DNA of 64,000 bases from Rhodocyclaceae bacterium. GTDB taxonomy: Bacteria > Pseudomonadota > Gammaproteobacteria > Burkholderiales > Rhodocyclaceae. Below the pieces are notes generated by a model. It did no database searches and was not told the origin of the DNA. It saw only the letters and a list, made by a program, of their open reading frames with translations. The stretch's first letter is position 1. The number at the start of each line of letters is the position of its first letter. Both the position numbers and the translations under genes were made by a program. Below are positions 9,815-19,241 of the stretch, one piece after another. The stretch lies in the NCBI GenBank assembly GCA_016704145.1, contig JADJAS010000007.1, positions 1-64,000 of the forward strand, written 5' to 3'.

Positions 9815-10993
9815 TCAGGAAAACGCGGCGAGCCCGGTGATTGCCCGACCTAGAATCAGCGCATGGATGTCGTGGGTTCCCTCGTAGGTATTGACGACCT
9901 CGAGGTTCACGAGATGCCGCGCAACGCCGAACTCGTCGCTGATACCGTTTCCGCCGAGCATGTCTCGCGCCGTACGCGCGATATCCAACGCCTTGCCACA
10001 GGAGTTTCGTTTCATGATGGACGTCAGTTCCACGGGCGCCCGATGGTCGTCCTTCAGGCGACCCAGGCGCAAACAGCCCTGAAGGCCAAGTGAAATTTCG
10101 GTCAACATGTCGGCAAGCTTCTTCTGTACCAGTTGATTGGCGGCCAGCGGGCGGCCAAACTGTTTGCGATCGATGGTGTATTGCCGTGCCCGCTGGTAGC
10201 AGTCTTCAGCCGCCCCCAGAGCACCCCAGGCAATTCCGTAGCGGGCACTGTTCAGGCAGGTAAACGGCCCTTTCAAGCCCCTGACTTCCGGGAAGACATT
10301 TTCGTCTGGGCAGAACACTTCGTCCAAGACGATTTCGCCGGTGATCGAGGCACGCAAACCCACTTTTCCATGAATCGCCGGGGTGGACAGTCCCTTCCAG
10401 CCCTTCTCCAACACGAAGCCGCGAATCACGCCCTCGTCGTCCTTCGCCCAGACCACGAATACATCGGCAATCGGGCTGTTGGTAATCCACATTTTCGCGC
10501 CGGAGAGCGAAAAGCCTCCCGCCACCTTCTTCGCCCGGGTAATCATGCTCCCAGGATCGGAGCCGTGGTTTGGCTCGGTCAACCCGAAACAGCCGATCCA
10601 CTCGCCCATCGCCAGTTTCGGCAGATACTTCTGCTTCTGCGCCTCGGTGCCGAACTCATTGATGGGCACCATGACCAGGGAGCTTTGCACGCTCATCATC
10701 GAGCGATAACCCGAGTCAACTCGCTCGACCTCGCGTGCAACCAGGCCGTATGGAACGTAGCCTAGTCCGGCGCCCCCATACGACTCGGGAATGGTAATCC
10801 CGAGTAAACCCAGCTCGCCCATTTCGCGAAAGATGGCCGTATCGGTTTTTTCATGCCGAAACGCATCGAGAATTCGCGGTACCAGTTTGTCCTGGCAGTA
10901 AGCGTGCGCGGAATCCCGCACCATCCGCTCGTCCTCGGTGAGTTGATCGCTTAGCAGCAGTGGATCATCGGCATTGAACACGGCTTTGGACAT
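9815..10993 (-). CDS. gcdH: Acyl-CoA dehydrogenase, glutaryl-CoA dehydrogenase-like
   Basis: 392 residues from ATG 10993, which has GAGGAA eight bases upstream; in-frame ATGs further out (11029, 11008) lack such a site. FAD-binding elements are typical of the family (CFGLTEPNHGSDPGSM; MWITNSPIADVFVVW). The C-terminal YEGTHDIHALILGRAITG holds the catalytic-base Glu seen in GcdH. Glutaryl-CoA dehydrogenase oxidatively decarboxylates glutaryl-CoA to crotonyl-CoA, passing electrons to ETF. Benzoyl-CoA and lysine catabolism use it, but here it lies inside the F420-linked catabolic block, suggesting a C5 dicarboxyl-CoA intermediate. Another short-chain acyl-CoA substrate cannot be excluded. Confidence 0.8.
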   Translation of the reverse strand: MSKAVFNADDPLLLSDQLTEDERMVRDSAHAYCQDKLVPRILDAFRHEKTDTAIFREMGELGLLGITIPESYGGAGLGYVPYGLVAREVERVDSGYRSMMSVQSSLVMVPINEFGTEAQKQKYLPKLAMGEWIGCFGLTEPNHGSDPGSMITRAKKVAGGFSLSGAKMWITNSPIADVFVVWAKDDEGVIRGFVLEKGWKGLSTPAIHGKVGLRASITGEIVLDEVFCPDENVFPEVRGLKGPFTCLNSARYGIAWGALGAAEDCYQRARQYTIDRKQFGRPLAANQLVQKKLADMLTEISLGLQGCLRLGRLKDDHRAPVELTSIMKRNSCGKALDIARTARDMLGGNGISDEFGVARHLVNLEVVNTYEGTHDIHALILGRAITGLAAFS

Positions 10994-11094
10994 GACTGAT
11001 TTCCTCATGAATTGAGTATGCCTGCTCATCCGGAAGGCCTCAAGATCGGCTTTCAGGACAAGGTAGCCCTATATTCCCGAGCAGTTCTGACAGG

Positions 11095-11108
11095 AACCCC
11101 GAGGGGTT
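11095..11108. other. Short inverted repeat in the gap before the acyl-CoA dehydrogenase
   Basis: AACCCC-GA-GGGGTT lies in the 299-bp gap 10994-11292 between the AraC-type regulator gene and the acyl-CoA dehydrogenase gene. The loop is too short for an RNA hairpin with a full stem, so a protein-binding site is possible. Nothing else supports it, and no gene was found in this gap. Confidence 0.25.
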
Positions 11109-11292
11109 GGAAAACGAAGAGATTGTTGCATCGCTTGCAGGTCGGCGCTTGTTCGGCTACGCGGTCTCGATTGACCCAAGATGCAACCAAGCTTGACAAC
11201 CCTGGAACTCGTGGTGGCCGATCCAGCACGAAGGGATGCCATGCGATGACGGAGAGGACAAGTCCGTGCCGCACCGGCCGGTCGCGGGACCG

Positions 11293-12285
11293 CTATGCTC
11301 TTCGCGGGAATGAACGCCCCAAGCCTGCCGCACTACCACGTTCGGCCGTCGCGCCGCCCTTGACCCGCAAGCTCCCTGGCGACAACCCAAAGCGTTCCTT
11401 GAATGCTCTGCTGAAATGAGCTGAGTCGTTGAAACCACGCCGGTAGGCGATTTCACATATCGTCAGGGTCGACATTGCCGAGTCTAGCAGGTCTTCGCGA
11501 CCAGCCTTCAGACGACGGTCCCAGATCCACTTACTGACCGTCGTCCCGCATTGCTGGAATAGTCCATGCAAATGACGTACCGAAATGAAATTGGCTTCAG
11601 CGATCCTTGTCGGCGTCAACTCATGATCGGAAAAATTTTCTTCCAAATACGAAAGAATGCGACAAAGGCGCGCCGAATGATTCTTTTCGCTATCCTGGCT
11701 AGGGGGTTTCACTCTCGACCGAACGACGGCTCCGAGGAGCCCCAGGAAGCTGTCAGCCAGCGTGTACTGCTCAACTTCGTTGAGCCCCCCCCCTTGCTCC
11801 AGGGTCAATGACTTGAGCAGACATATCACGGCCGGAACCAAGCCAGAGCCATCGATGATGGCGGCTCCAAAATCACGAACCTCGCGGCCGAGAACGCGCT
11901 CGTGAAACACCCGATGTGGAATCCTGAGAATGATTTTGCGATCCTTCTCGGGATAATTGACACTATACGGAATACCTCCCGGCACAATGGCCAAGGCGTT
12001 TTGCCCAAGAACGAATCGATTGTCGCCCTGGGTAATCTCGGCCGTTCCTTCCAACTGAACATGCAGAAGCATGTCGAACACCCGATCAACGAGGATGTCC
12101 TCGTCCCGTCGGTATACTGTCACCGGGTCGCTCTCGATACAGTAGATGGATAAACTTGCCAACTTGATGCAATTGACCGAGTAATGATCAAAAGGTTGAC
12201 CGTGGTCATACGCATGCACACGAACTACCGCGCTTGAAACGTCATCAAGCAGACTCGAGCATCCGGACGTCGCCGCAATATCCAT
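11293..12285 (-). CDS. AraC-family transcriptional regulator
   Basis: 330 residues from ATG 12285, preceded by GGGAGA; an upstream in-frame ATG at 12324 has no ribosome site. Residues 1 to about 200 form the AraC-binding-like ligand domain (PF14525 type), and the last 100 contain two helix-turn-helix motifs (TRIAEANFISVRHLHGLF; CEIAYRRGFNDSAHFSRAFK). It lies inside the leftward catabolic block, between the DRE-TIM gene and the acyl-CoA dehydrogenase gene, in the same direction as both. A role as local activator is inferred. Its architecture matches the second AraC protein at 20726-21739. The 176-bp gap upstream (12286-12461) shows nothing distinctive. Confidence 0.85.
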   Translation of the reverse strand: MDIAATSGCSSLLDDVSSAVVRVHAYDHGQPFDHYSVNCIKLASLSIYCIESDPVTVYRRDEDILVDRVFDMLLHVQLEGTAEITQGDNRFVLGQNALAIVPGGIPYSVNYPEKDRKIILRIPHRVFHERVLGREVRDFGAAIIDGSGLVPAVICLLKSLTLEQGGGLNEVEQYTLADSFLGLLGAVVRSRVKPPSQDSEKNHSARLCRILSYLEENFSDHELTPTRIAEANFISVRHLHGLFQQCGTTVSKWIWDRRLKAGREDLLDSAMSTLTICEIAYRRGFNDSAHFSRAFKERFGLSPGSLRVKGGATAERGSAAGLGRSFPRRA

Positions 12286-12461
12286 CGAGCTATCTCCCGC
12301 AAGGCAGATCACCATACCGAGCATGCATCATCTCAACGCCCGGGGGACAACGGCTTCCTTCGACCACTACCGAAACGGCTTGATCCTGGTCGCCAACGCT
12401 ATTCGTACCATACTCGTCTGGGCCGGGTCAAACGCATTTGATGTTGCGTCGCAATATCATT

Positions 12462-13673
12462 CTAACTTGCCGCCGCGACCGCCTCGACGATTGACCGGAA
12501 CTCGTCGTCGCTGACCAGCGCGTGCGTGGTCACCGAACGGTCCTTGACGCATGCGAGCACCTCCGCGAACTTGTCCTCCGGCAGCGACAACCCAAGTTCC
12601 TTGGTCTTGATTTCGATGTTGGCCAAGCCGCTTTTCTTGCCCAGCACGATGCCGCGACCAGCCCCCACCAGTTTCGACGAATAGGGCTCAATCGCATCCG
12701 GCATGTGGAACTGAGAAGCCACGGCGCCGCTCTCCCGGGTAAACAGCGCGTCTCCCACCACCGGTTTCCAGCGGTCAACGGTGTACCCGCCCGCCTTGCG
12801 CACGGTTTCCGACACCTGGCGCGCCTTGGTCAGGTCCATCTCCACAGGCACGTTGTAGAGGCACTGCAATGCCAGGGCCACTTCACAAATATCCGCGTTG
12901 CCCGCACGCTCGCCCATGCCGTTGATCGTGCCTTGTATCCATGTCGCGCCGCCTCGCACGGCGGCGATTGCCGCCGCTGTCGCCAAGCCGAAATCGTTGT
13001 GACCATGCCAGTGGATCGGAATATCCGGCCCGACCCACGTGGCGACCTGGCGGATCAGGAATTCCACCGCTTCCGGCGCACAGGCCCCGATGGTATCGAC
13101 CACCGACACTTCTTGCGCGCCAGCCTCGACCGCGACCTGATACATGGCCCGCAGAAAATCGAGATCGGAGCGGGTTGCGTCGACCGGAAAGAAGTTCACA
13201 CGCATGCCGTGGGCACGGGCGTGTGCAATTGCCTCCTTGATCCGCGCGACGACCTTGTCACGCGTGAATCCATAGGCTTTCATCTTGGACTCACTGGTGG
13301 CAATTTCGATCAATATCGACTTCGTGCCGAGTTCGATATGCGCGTCGATGTCGGCCTTGACGGCGCGGGCGAACCCCCAGATTTCCGAGGGCAGGTTCGC
13401 GGCGAGGATACGTTCGACCGCCTTGGTATCTTCCGGGGAAACCCTTGGAAATCCCGACTCGATGCGACCGATCCCGAGTTCTGCCAGTTGGCACGCGATA
13501 CGAAACTTGTCGTCCGCCGAAAACACAACGCCAACCGCCTGCTCGCCATCACGCAGGGTCGTGTCGTAGAAGCGAACCGTCCGACCGCGGTCGAAACCCT
13601 CCTGTACCTCGGATCGCGCATTGATATGCCCGGTCCATATCAGATCCGGTGCAGCAAGATAGCTCCTGGTCAT
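12462..13673 (-). CDS. DRE-TIM metallolyase (homocitrate/isopropylmalate synthase-like)
   Basis: 403 residues, TIM-barrel HMGL-like domain. DTTLRDGEQ (about residue 38) is the DRE signature with the catalytic Arg and a metal-binding Asp. HWHGHNDFGLA supplies the HxH metal ligands and NGMGERAGNADI the substrate-side loop. Members condense acetyl-CoA with a 2-oxo acid (LeuA, NifV, homocitrate or citramalate synthases) or do the reverse lyase reaction. The length lacks the LeuA allosteric domain, so it is nearer NifV/homocitrate synthase. The location among hydrolases and acyl-CoA enzymes argues for catabolism rather than leucine synthesis, but direction and substrate are unknown. It is translated just after the cyclase gene (30-bp gap). 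Confidence 0.75.
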   Translation of the reverse strand: MTRSYLAAPDLIWTGHINARSEVQEGFDRGRTVRFYDTTLRDGEQAVGVVFSADDKFRIACQLAELGIGRIESGFPRVSPEDTKAVERILAANLPSEIWGFARAVKADIDAHIELGTKSILIEIATSESKMKAYGFTRDKVVARIKEAIAHARAHGMRVNFFPVDATRSDLDFLRAMYQVAVEAGAQEVSVVDTIGACAPEAVEFLIRQVATWVGPDIPIHWHGHNDFGLATAAAIAAVRGGATWIQGTINGMGERAGNADICEVALALQCLYNVPVEMDLTKARQVSETVRKAGGYTVDRWKPVVGDALFTRESGAVASQFHMPDAIEPYSSKLVGAGRGIVLGKKSGLANIEIKTKELGLSLPEDKFAEVLACVKDRSVTTHALVSDDEFRSIVEAVAAAS

Positions 13674-13703
13674 TTGCCTTACTCCATGCTTTCTCGAGTC
13701 GTT

Positions 13704-14519
13704 CTATGCGATGGCGATGGGCCGGATCAGCGATGCCTCACCGCCCTTGATCTTGAGCGGCAACACAACCACGGTGCTGATGTGCTGCCGGTCCGCCGCC
13801 AACCTTTCCAGGTCGAGACTTTTCATCGTGTAAATGCCATTCTCAACAAGAATGATGCGATGACTATTGAATGGCGCCGGAACACCGAGGGAGAGGTTGT
13901 CAGTGCCAACCAGTCTGGGCCTCCTGGCGGCCACCCAGCGTGCGGCGTCATCGCTCAACCCCGCCCACTTGTACAAATAGGTGTCCCGATCGGTCTCGAA
14001 GAAGCGCCCATAGCCCGTTCGCACCAAGAGGCAGTCGCCCTCTTGCAGCGTCACGCCTTGATGTTGTGCTGCACCTTCCATGTCCTCCGGCGTAATCGCG
14101 TAACGCTCGGGCAGGATATCCAGCCCCTTGTAGGCTGGAATATCCAGCAGAACGCCCCGCAGCAGCAACGGCGGAACCTTCTCCATGCTGTGCAAGGGCT
14201 CGGGCAAGTCCTTGAAACCGACATCCCGTTGGTAGGGTCTGACGTCTATCCCCATCACCTTCATGTCCTGTGACATGTGGATGGGCAGGTCGAAATGGGT
14301 TCCCGAATGCATCGATGTAATGATCAGACTGATGGCATCCGAGAAACCCGGTTGTATCCCCATCTCATCGAAAGATTTGCGAACGTATTCGTGATAGCGA
14401 TACAGGTAGAACTGAAACGGCGGGTCAAAGGGATGCACCGGCATGTTTGGCCAATACGCCTGGCCAAGATCGTAAACCTTGGCCTTGGACAAGACATCAA
14501 ACAGGCTCTGACCGCTCAT
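13704..14519 (-). CDS. Cyclase family protein (kynurenine formamidase-like hydrolase)
   Basis: 271 residues with the metal-binding signature HSGTHFDLPIHM (about residues 81-92), the HxGTHxDxP motif of the Cyclase/KynB superfamily. GDCLLVRTGYGRFF and LGVPAPFNSHRIILVENGIY are also family-typical. Relatives hydrolyse N-formyl amides (kynurenine formamidase) or cyclic amides and lactones such as isatin. ATG is preceded by GGGGGAAG. It sits between fbiC and the DRE-TIM gene on the same strand with gaps of 30-45 bp, so it is probably cotranscribed. It is a candidate ring-opening or deformylating enzyme; the substrate is unknown. Confidence 0.8.
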   Translation of the reverse strand: MSGQSLFDVLSKAKVYDLGQAYWPNMPVHPFDPPFQFYLYRYHEYVRKSFDEMGIQPGFSDAISLIITSMHSGTHFDLPIHMSQDMKVMGIDVRPYQRDVGFKDLPEPLHSMEKVPPLLLRGVLLDIPAYKGLDILPERYAITPEDMEGAAQHQGVTLQEGDCLLVRTGYGRFFETDRDTYLYKWAGLSDDAARWVAARRPRLVGTDNLSLGVPAPFNSHRIILVENGIYTMKSLDLERLAADRQHISTVVVLPLKIKGGEASLIRPIAIA

Positions 14520-14563
14520 CTGCTTCCCCCATGAAAAGTATGCTTACCCGCCACCGGGCCTTG

Positions 14564-16939
14564 CTATCGCAAGGCCGCGTGGTACCTGGCAAGTTCGACC
14601 ATGGCCTCCTCGCGCCGCGGGACCGTGCAATACAACGTGTTACGCTGGACCGGCACGCGTCCGACCTCCGTGATGAGGGCATCCATATCCTCGGGTGTCA
14701 TTTCCTGGCCGTGGGCCGCGCCCGCGGCTCGACTGATGCTCTCGTACATGAGAGTCCCGCCGAGGTCATTCGCGCCCGCCTGCAACGTCGAACGAACGCC
14801 ATCGCGCCCCATCTTCACCCAAGAAGTCTGGATGTTATCGATCTGGGTGTGCAAGGTCAGTCTGGCGACCGCGTGCATGAGCACGGCCTCGCGGAAGGTC
14901 GGGCCTCGCCTGGCGCGACCGCGTCGGTAGAGCGGCGACTCCATGTGCACAAAGGGCAAAGGCACGAACTCGGTGAATCCACCGGTTTCGGCCTGAAGAT
15001 CGCGGATCAGCAGGAGATGCCTTGCCCAGTGCGCTGGCTGCTCGATATGGCCAAACATGATGGTAGCGGTACTCTTGAGCCCCACGCCATGAACGGCCCG
15101 CATCACATCCGACCATTGCTCCACCGTGACCTTGTCCGGACACAAGACTTTGCGCACCTCGGCGACCAGTATCTCGGCGGCGGTTCCGGGCACCGAGCCC
15201 AGACCCGCCGCCTTGAGTTCCGCCAGGTACTCCGGCAGGCTCAGCCCCAGCGTCGATGCCCCCTGCCAAATTTCCAGCGGAGAAAAGGCGTGAATATGCA
15301 TATCCGGAAGCGCGGACTTGATAGCCTTGCATATGTCGAGGTAAGTCTGTCCGGTATAGGCCGGGTGAATGCCGCCCTGTAGACAAACCTCGATGGCGCC
15401 TTTTTGCCAAGCCTCCCGGGATTTTTCCTGGATGTCGGTCAACGACAAGTTGTACGCCTTGCCGCGAAGATCGGCGTGCGCCTTTCCCTTCGAGAATGCA
15501 CAGAACTGGCATTTGTACGCGCAGATGTTCGTGTAATTGATGTTGCAGTTCCGTATGTACGTAACCGCATCGCCTTTCGACGCAATCCTCAGTTCATCCG
15601 CCGCTGCGCACACCATGCGGAACTCGGAGCCCCGCGCCTCGAACAGGCGTGTGACATCGCGTTCACCAAGACGCTCGCCATGCCCCGCCGTTTCGATCTT
15701 GCGAAACATCTCGCTGCCGAGGAAATGCAGCAAGGTGCCGGAGTCCGTGACCTCCGGCGTCCGGGGCGGCGTCATGTTCGCGCCAGGGCACCAGTCGTCG
15801 GTACGGGGCAGGCCCGAGGCATCCACCCGGTTTTGCACGGATACATGCAGCGCGGGATCGACCCACTCCCGCAAGTCCTGCACATACTTCGGATAAACGG
15901 CCAGCCTCGGCACAAGCAACTTGCCAGCGATCTCGGTTTCCCTGGCCAGCAAGCGAAGATGCGGCCACGGCGCCTCCGGGTTAACGTAGTCCGCGGTAAC
16001 GGGTGATATGCCGCCCAAGTCGTTGATGCCCGCATCAACCAGCGCTCGCAAGCCGTGCGGCGACAGGTTTGGCGGCGCCTGGACATTGGCGTCCGGGCCA
16101 AGAATGATGCGGGCGACGGCGATCGTCCAGCGGAGTTCATCGATGGAGGGTTCAGGCGCATTGGCCATCTTGGTTCCCGGCTTGCGCCGGAAATTCTGGA
16201 TGATGATCTCCTGAACATGGCCATGCGCATCATGAAGGTCGCGCAGTGCCAACAATGCCTCGATCCTTTCGCGACGCGTCTCGCCGATGCCGATCAGGAT
16301 TCCCGAGGTGACGGGAATCTTCAATTGCCCGGCCTCGTCGAGCACGGTCAGACGCACCGCGGGCAGTTTGTCGGGCGAGCCATGATGCGGACCGCCGGCG
16401 GAACACAGTCGCGTCGTTGCGCTTTCGAGCATCAAGCCCTGGGACACCGAAATCTGGCGCAGGCGGTAAAGGTTGTCGAAGTCGACCACGCCGGGATTGG
16501 CGTGCGGCAGCAAGCCGGTTTCCTCGTGGACCAGGCGCGCCATCTCGACCAGATAGTCGATCGTCGTGGCATGGCCCATGCGCGCCAAGGCTTCCCGGGC
16601 GGCGGCATAGCGCAGCTCGGGCTTGTCGCCGAGGGTAAACAACGCCTCGTGACATCCCGCGGCCACGCCGGCGCGGGCGATATCCAGCACCTGCTCGGGC
16701 GTCAGGTACGGCGCGACCACCTTTCCCGGCACCTTGGCGAAGGTGCAGTAATGGCAAACGTCGCGACACAACTGCGTCAACGGGATGAAGACCTTCGGTG
16801 AGTAGGTCACCAGCGAACCATGCCCGCGATCACGAATCTCCGCCGCATGGGCGCAGAGCGCATCGATATCGGTAAGTCCGGCCAGAGACAAGGCCGCGCC
16901 GTGATCAGGTCGATCGTTCAGAAAGTTTCCGAGTTCCAT
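14564..16939 (-). CDS. fbiC: FO synthase, fused CofG-CofH (FbiC)
   Basis: 791 residues, the usual length for fused 7,8-didemethyl-8-hydroxy-5-deazariboflavin (FO) synthase. The N-terminal half is CofG-like with radical-SAM cysteines in CRDVCHYC (about residues 58-65). The C-terminal half is CofH-like with CAYKCQFC (about 472-479). Together they join tyrosine and 5-amino-6-ribitylamino-uracil to make FO, the chromophore of coenzyme F420. The gene lies inside the catabolic block, 39 bp downstream of the M20 gene and upstream of the cyclase gene. cofE and cofC lie 11 kb away on the other strand. No cofD was seen, so completion of F420 must use a gene outside the window. Confidence 0.92.
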   Translation of the reverse strand: MELGNFLNDRPDHGAALSLAGLTDIDALCAHAAEIRDRGHGSLVTYSPKVFIPLTQLCRDVCHYCTFAKVPGKVVAPYLTPEQVLDIARAGVAAGCHEALFTLGDKPELRYAAAREALARMGHATTIDYLVEMARLVHEETGLLPHANPGVVDFDNLYRLRQISVSQGLMLESATTRLCSAGGPHHGSPDKLPAVRLTVLDEAGQLKIPVTSGILIGIGETRRERIEALLALRDLHDAHGHVQEIIIQNFRRKPGTKMANAPEPSIDELRWTIAVARIILGPDANVQAPPNLSPHGLRALVDAGINDLGGISPVTADYVNPEAPWPHLRLLARETEIAGKLLVPRLAVYPKYVQDLREWVDPALHVSVQNRVDASGLPRTDDWCPGANMTPPRTPEVTDSGTLLHFLGSEMFRKIETAGHGERLGERDVTRLFEARGSEFRMVCAAADELRIASKGDAVTYIRNCNINYTNICAYKCQFCAFSKGKAHADLRGKAYNLSLTDIQEKSREAWQKGAIEVCLQGGIHPAYTGQTYLDICKAIKSALPDMHIHAFSPLEIWQGASTLGLSLPEYLAELKAAGLGSVPGTAAEILVAEVRKVLCPDKVTVEQWSDVMRAVHGVGLKSTATIMFGHIEQPAHWARHLLLIRDLQAETGGFTEFVPLPFVHMESPLYRRGRARRGPTFREAVLMHAVARLTLHTQIDNIQTSWVKMGRDGVRSTLQAGANDLGGTLMYESISRAAGAAHGQEMTPEDMDALITEVGRVPVQRNTLYCTVPRREEAMVELARYHAALR

Positions 16940-16978
16940 GAAGACCCTGTGCGTTGCCGCGGCGCGACCAAACTCGGC

Positions 16979-18250
16979 CTATTCGACCACGCCGCAGATG
17001 TTCATCATCACTTCGATATACACGCGGACGATGTCCACCATGTCGCCGATGTGAACATGCTCGCCCTGATGAGTCGAAAATCCGCCACCCCCTGTCCGGA
17101 TCCGGCCGGCCGATCCATAATTCACTGTCGGAATGCCATAACGGTTCATGTGGGCGGCGTCACTATACCAAGTCTCGATGCCACGTTCGGGCGGTTTGCC
17201 CAACTGGTTCGCATGCGCTGCGGTGATCTGCCGAATCAGATCGGACTCTTCCGGAATCGACGTGCCTGGTGCCGACAAGAATATCTCGCACTTGGTACCG
17301 TCGAGTTGTGGATGCTTCTTCACGGCTGCATTCACCATGTCGCGCACTTCATTGAATGCCTGTACCGGCAACACGTCCGGCACGGTGCGGACGTCAAGAT
17401 AAATCACGCAGTTATCGGGTGTGCGAGCACCACGCCAAGGCCATCCCCCCTCGATCGCCGAGACATTCACTCGTGGCTGAAAGTCAGCCACGGCGTGACG
17501 CCGACAATAGTCCGGAATCCACTCATGGATGGCGTCGAGGATGACTCGCGACTTATTGATCGCATTGCGCTCCACCTCGGACCACGCAGTGTGAATCAGG
17601 TGGCCTGGCACCGTGATCTTGATCCAGGTGGTGCCGCAATGCCGTGAAATCAGCATCATGTTGGTCGGCTCGCCGAGGATACAGTAGTCCGCCACCGCGC
17701 CGTGGGTAATGGCGTACTTGGTGCCGACGCCGTAACCCTGATACTGACGACCCTCGTAATCATTGACCGGCGATTTCTCAATTTCTCCGGCCACGCCGGC
17801 AATGACGACATCGCCACCCAGTTTGATGCCGGCCTTCCGAATTGCCTCGCTCGCCGTGATATAGGTTGCCATGGCGCTCTTCATGTTGAAGGAGCCCATG
17901 CCATATATCCATTCGTTATCGACCAGTGTGCCTTCGCACTTGTAGCCAATGCCACGATGCGCCTGCTCCGGGCCAAACGAAGTATCCAAGTGGCCGTTGA
18001 ACATCAGCGACTTGCCGCCACCCTTGCCCTGCAACCTGCCCACCGCGTTGTAGCGCTCGTCGCCGATCGGCTGCAGCACGGAGTCGAACCCGGCGCCCCT
18101 GAGCAACTCGTTCACCGCACGCGCCATGTCTCCTTCATAACCGGTCGGACTGGGAATGTTCGTCAGATCCATGGTCATCTTGACCATGCGCTCACGATCG
18201 ATCTGCTCGATCGCCTTGCCGACCAGATCGGCACTCGCTCGATTTGCCAT
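16979..18250 (-). CDS. M20-family metallohydrolase with altered metal-site residues
   Basis: 423 residues. The M20 fold (ArgE/DapE/carboxypeptidase G2) is recognisable: NGHLDTSFG supplies the first His and the catalytic Asp, ILGEPTNMML the Glu-Pro-Thr segment, and SDAAHMNRYGIPTVNYG the last His. Two canonical positions differ. The bridging Asp of the usual G.G..DMKG motif is Asn (GMGSFNMKSA), and the usual DEE is GEIE. The enzyme may therefore bind one metal or have shifted ligands. M20 members cleave peptide, N-acyl or N-carbamoyl amide bonds, so a C-N hydrolase step is plausible. Upstream is the FAH-family gene (11-bp gap), downstream fbiC. Confidence 0.75.
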   Translation of the reverse strand: MANRASADLVGKAIEQIDRERMVKMTMDLTNIPSPTGYEGDMARAVNELLRGAGFDSVLQPIGDERYNAVGRLQGKGGGKSLMFNGHLDTSFGPEQAHRGIGYKCEGTLVDNEWIYGMGSFNMKSAMATYITASEAIRKAGIKLGGDVVIAGVAGEIEKSPVNDYEGRQYQGYGVGTKYAITHGAVADYCILGEPTNMMLISRHCGTTWIKITVPGHLIHTAWSEVERNAINKSRVILDAIHEWIPDYCRRHAVADFQPRVNVSAIEGGWPWRGARTPDNCVIYLDVRTVPDVLPVQAFNEVRDMVNAAVKKHPQLDGTKCEIFLSAPGTSIPEESDLIRQITAAHANQLGKPPERGIETWYSDAAHMNRYGIPTVNYGSAGRIRTGGGGFSTHQGEHVHIGDMVDIVRVYIEVMMNICGVVE

Positions 18251-18261
18251 TGGCCGCCTCG

Positions 18262-19182
18262 CTATTCGACGATAAAGGTGGTGAGGGTGCCCAGCTTGTC
18301 GACGTTGCAGTCGATGCGATCACCGTTCTTGAGGTACACCGGATCCTTCCGGCCGGCGATGACTCCGGGTGGACTGCCCGAGGTAATGACGTCACCCGGT
18401 TCCAGGGTAATGTTGGACCACCACGACACCATGTCGGCGATCTTGTAATGAACATTGCCGGTGCCTGAACGCTGGCGTTCCTCGCCGTTCAGGGTCAGGA
18501 CCATGCCCAGACTATTGACATCGCCGACCTCGTCGAGCGTCACCAGGTAGGGGCCCAGCGGACACGAGCCATCGAAGCTCTTGCCGAGCAGGATCACCTT
18601 GTTCGAATGTTCGCGCGCCTGAATGTCTCGCGCCGAGAGATCGTTGAAGATCGTCAGTCCCGCGACGTAGTTCAATGCCTCGTCGGAGCTCACCCGAAAC
18701 GCCTTCTTGCCGATGATGATGCCGACCTCGATCTCGTAATCCAGTTGCTTGGTGAAATGCGGCACCTTCACCTTGGCATTGGTGGGCACGACACTCGACG
18801 GCGCCTCTAGAAAGCCCGTCGGATGCTCGAAATGAAACTCGCCCCAATTGTGCGATTGCCATTCCGGCTCCTTCCATCCCGCCAGCTCCGACAAGTGTGC
18901 CGGGAAATTGCAGGACGTATGCATGATCTTGCCGGGCCGCGGGACGGGTGCCAGAAGATCGACATCGTGGGCCGGAATCACGTTGGACTGCCCGAGTCCA
19001 GCGGTGGCGGATAACCTGCGCGCCAGGTCTAGCGCCCCCTCCCCGCCGTCGAGAAACGGAATCATCGCGTCAGGCAGCGCACCGTTGCTCGCCCCGTGAA
19101 GATCGAGCATACCGCCATCGGGCAGAACGACGCCAATCGTCTTCTTACCGCTTGATTTGATCGAAAAACTTGCCAGCTTCAT
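18262..19182 (-). CDS. Fumarylacetoacetate hydrolase (FAH) family protein
   Basis: 306 residues: an N-terminal cap of about 80 residues, then the FAH core. The metal triad can be placed in DYEIEVGIIIGK (Glu-x-Glu) and LSARDIQAREH (Asp). LGPYLVTLDEV and the C-terminal LEPGDVITSGSPPGV are typical. The family cleaves C-C bonds of acylpyruvates or fumarylacetoacetate, or isomerises or decarboxylates 2-oxo-hept-ene-dioates after ring opening. It is the second gene of the block after the LLM oxidoreductase (59-bp gap). A ring-fission product hydrolase or isomerase role is inferred; the substrate is unknown. Confidence 0.85.
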   Translation of the reverse strand: MKLASFSIKSSGKKTIGVVLPDGGMLDLHGASNGALPDAMIPFLDGGEGALDLARRLSATAGLGQSNVIPAHDVDLLAPVPRPGKIMHTSCNFPAHLSELAGWKEPEWQSHNWGEFHFEHPTGFLEAPSSVVPTNAKVKVPHFTKQLDYEIEVGIIIGKKAFRVSSDEALNYVAGLTIFNDLSARDIQAREHSNKVILLGKSFDGSCPLGPYLVTLDEVGDVNSLGMVLTLNGEERQRSGTGNVHYKIADMVSWWSNITLEPGDVITSGSPPGVIAGRKDPVYLKNGDRIDCNVDKLGTLTTFIVE

Positions 19183-19241
19183 GTTGCCCTCTCTGTCAGT
19201 TCATTGGCGCCGCGCCCGACGCGCGGCGCACGCGGACGCAC

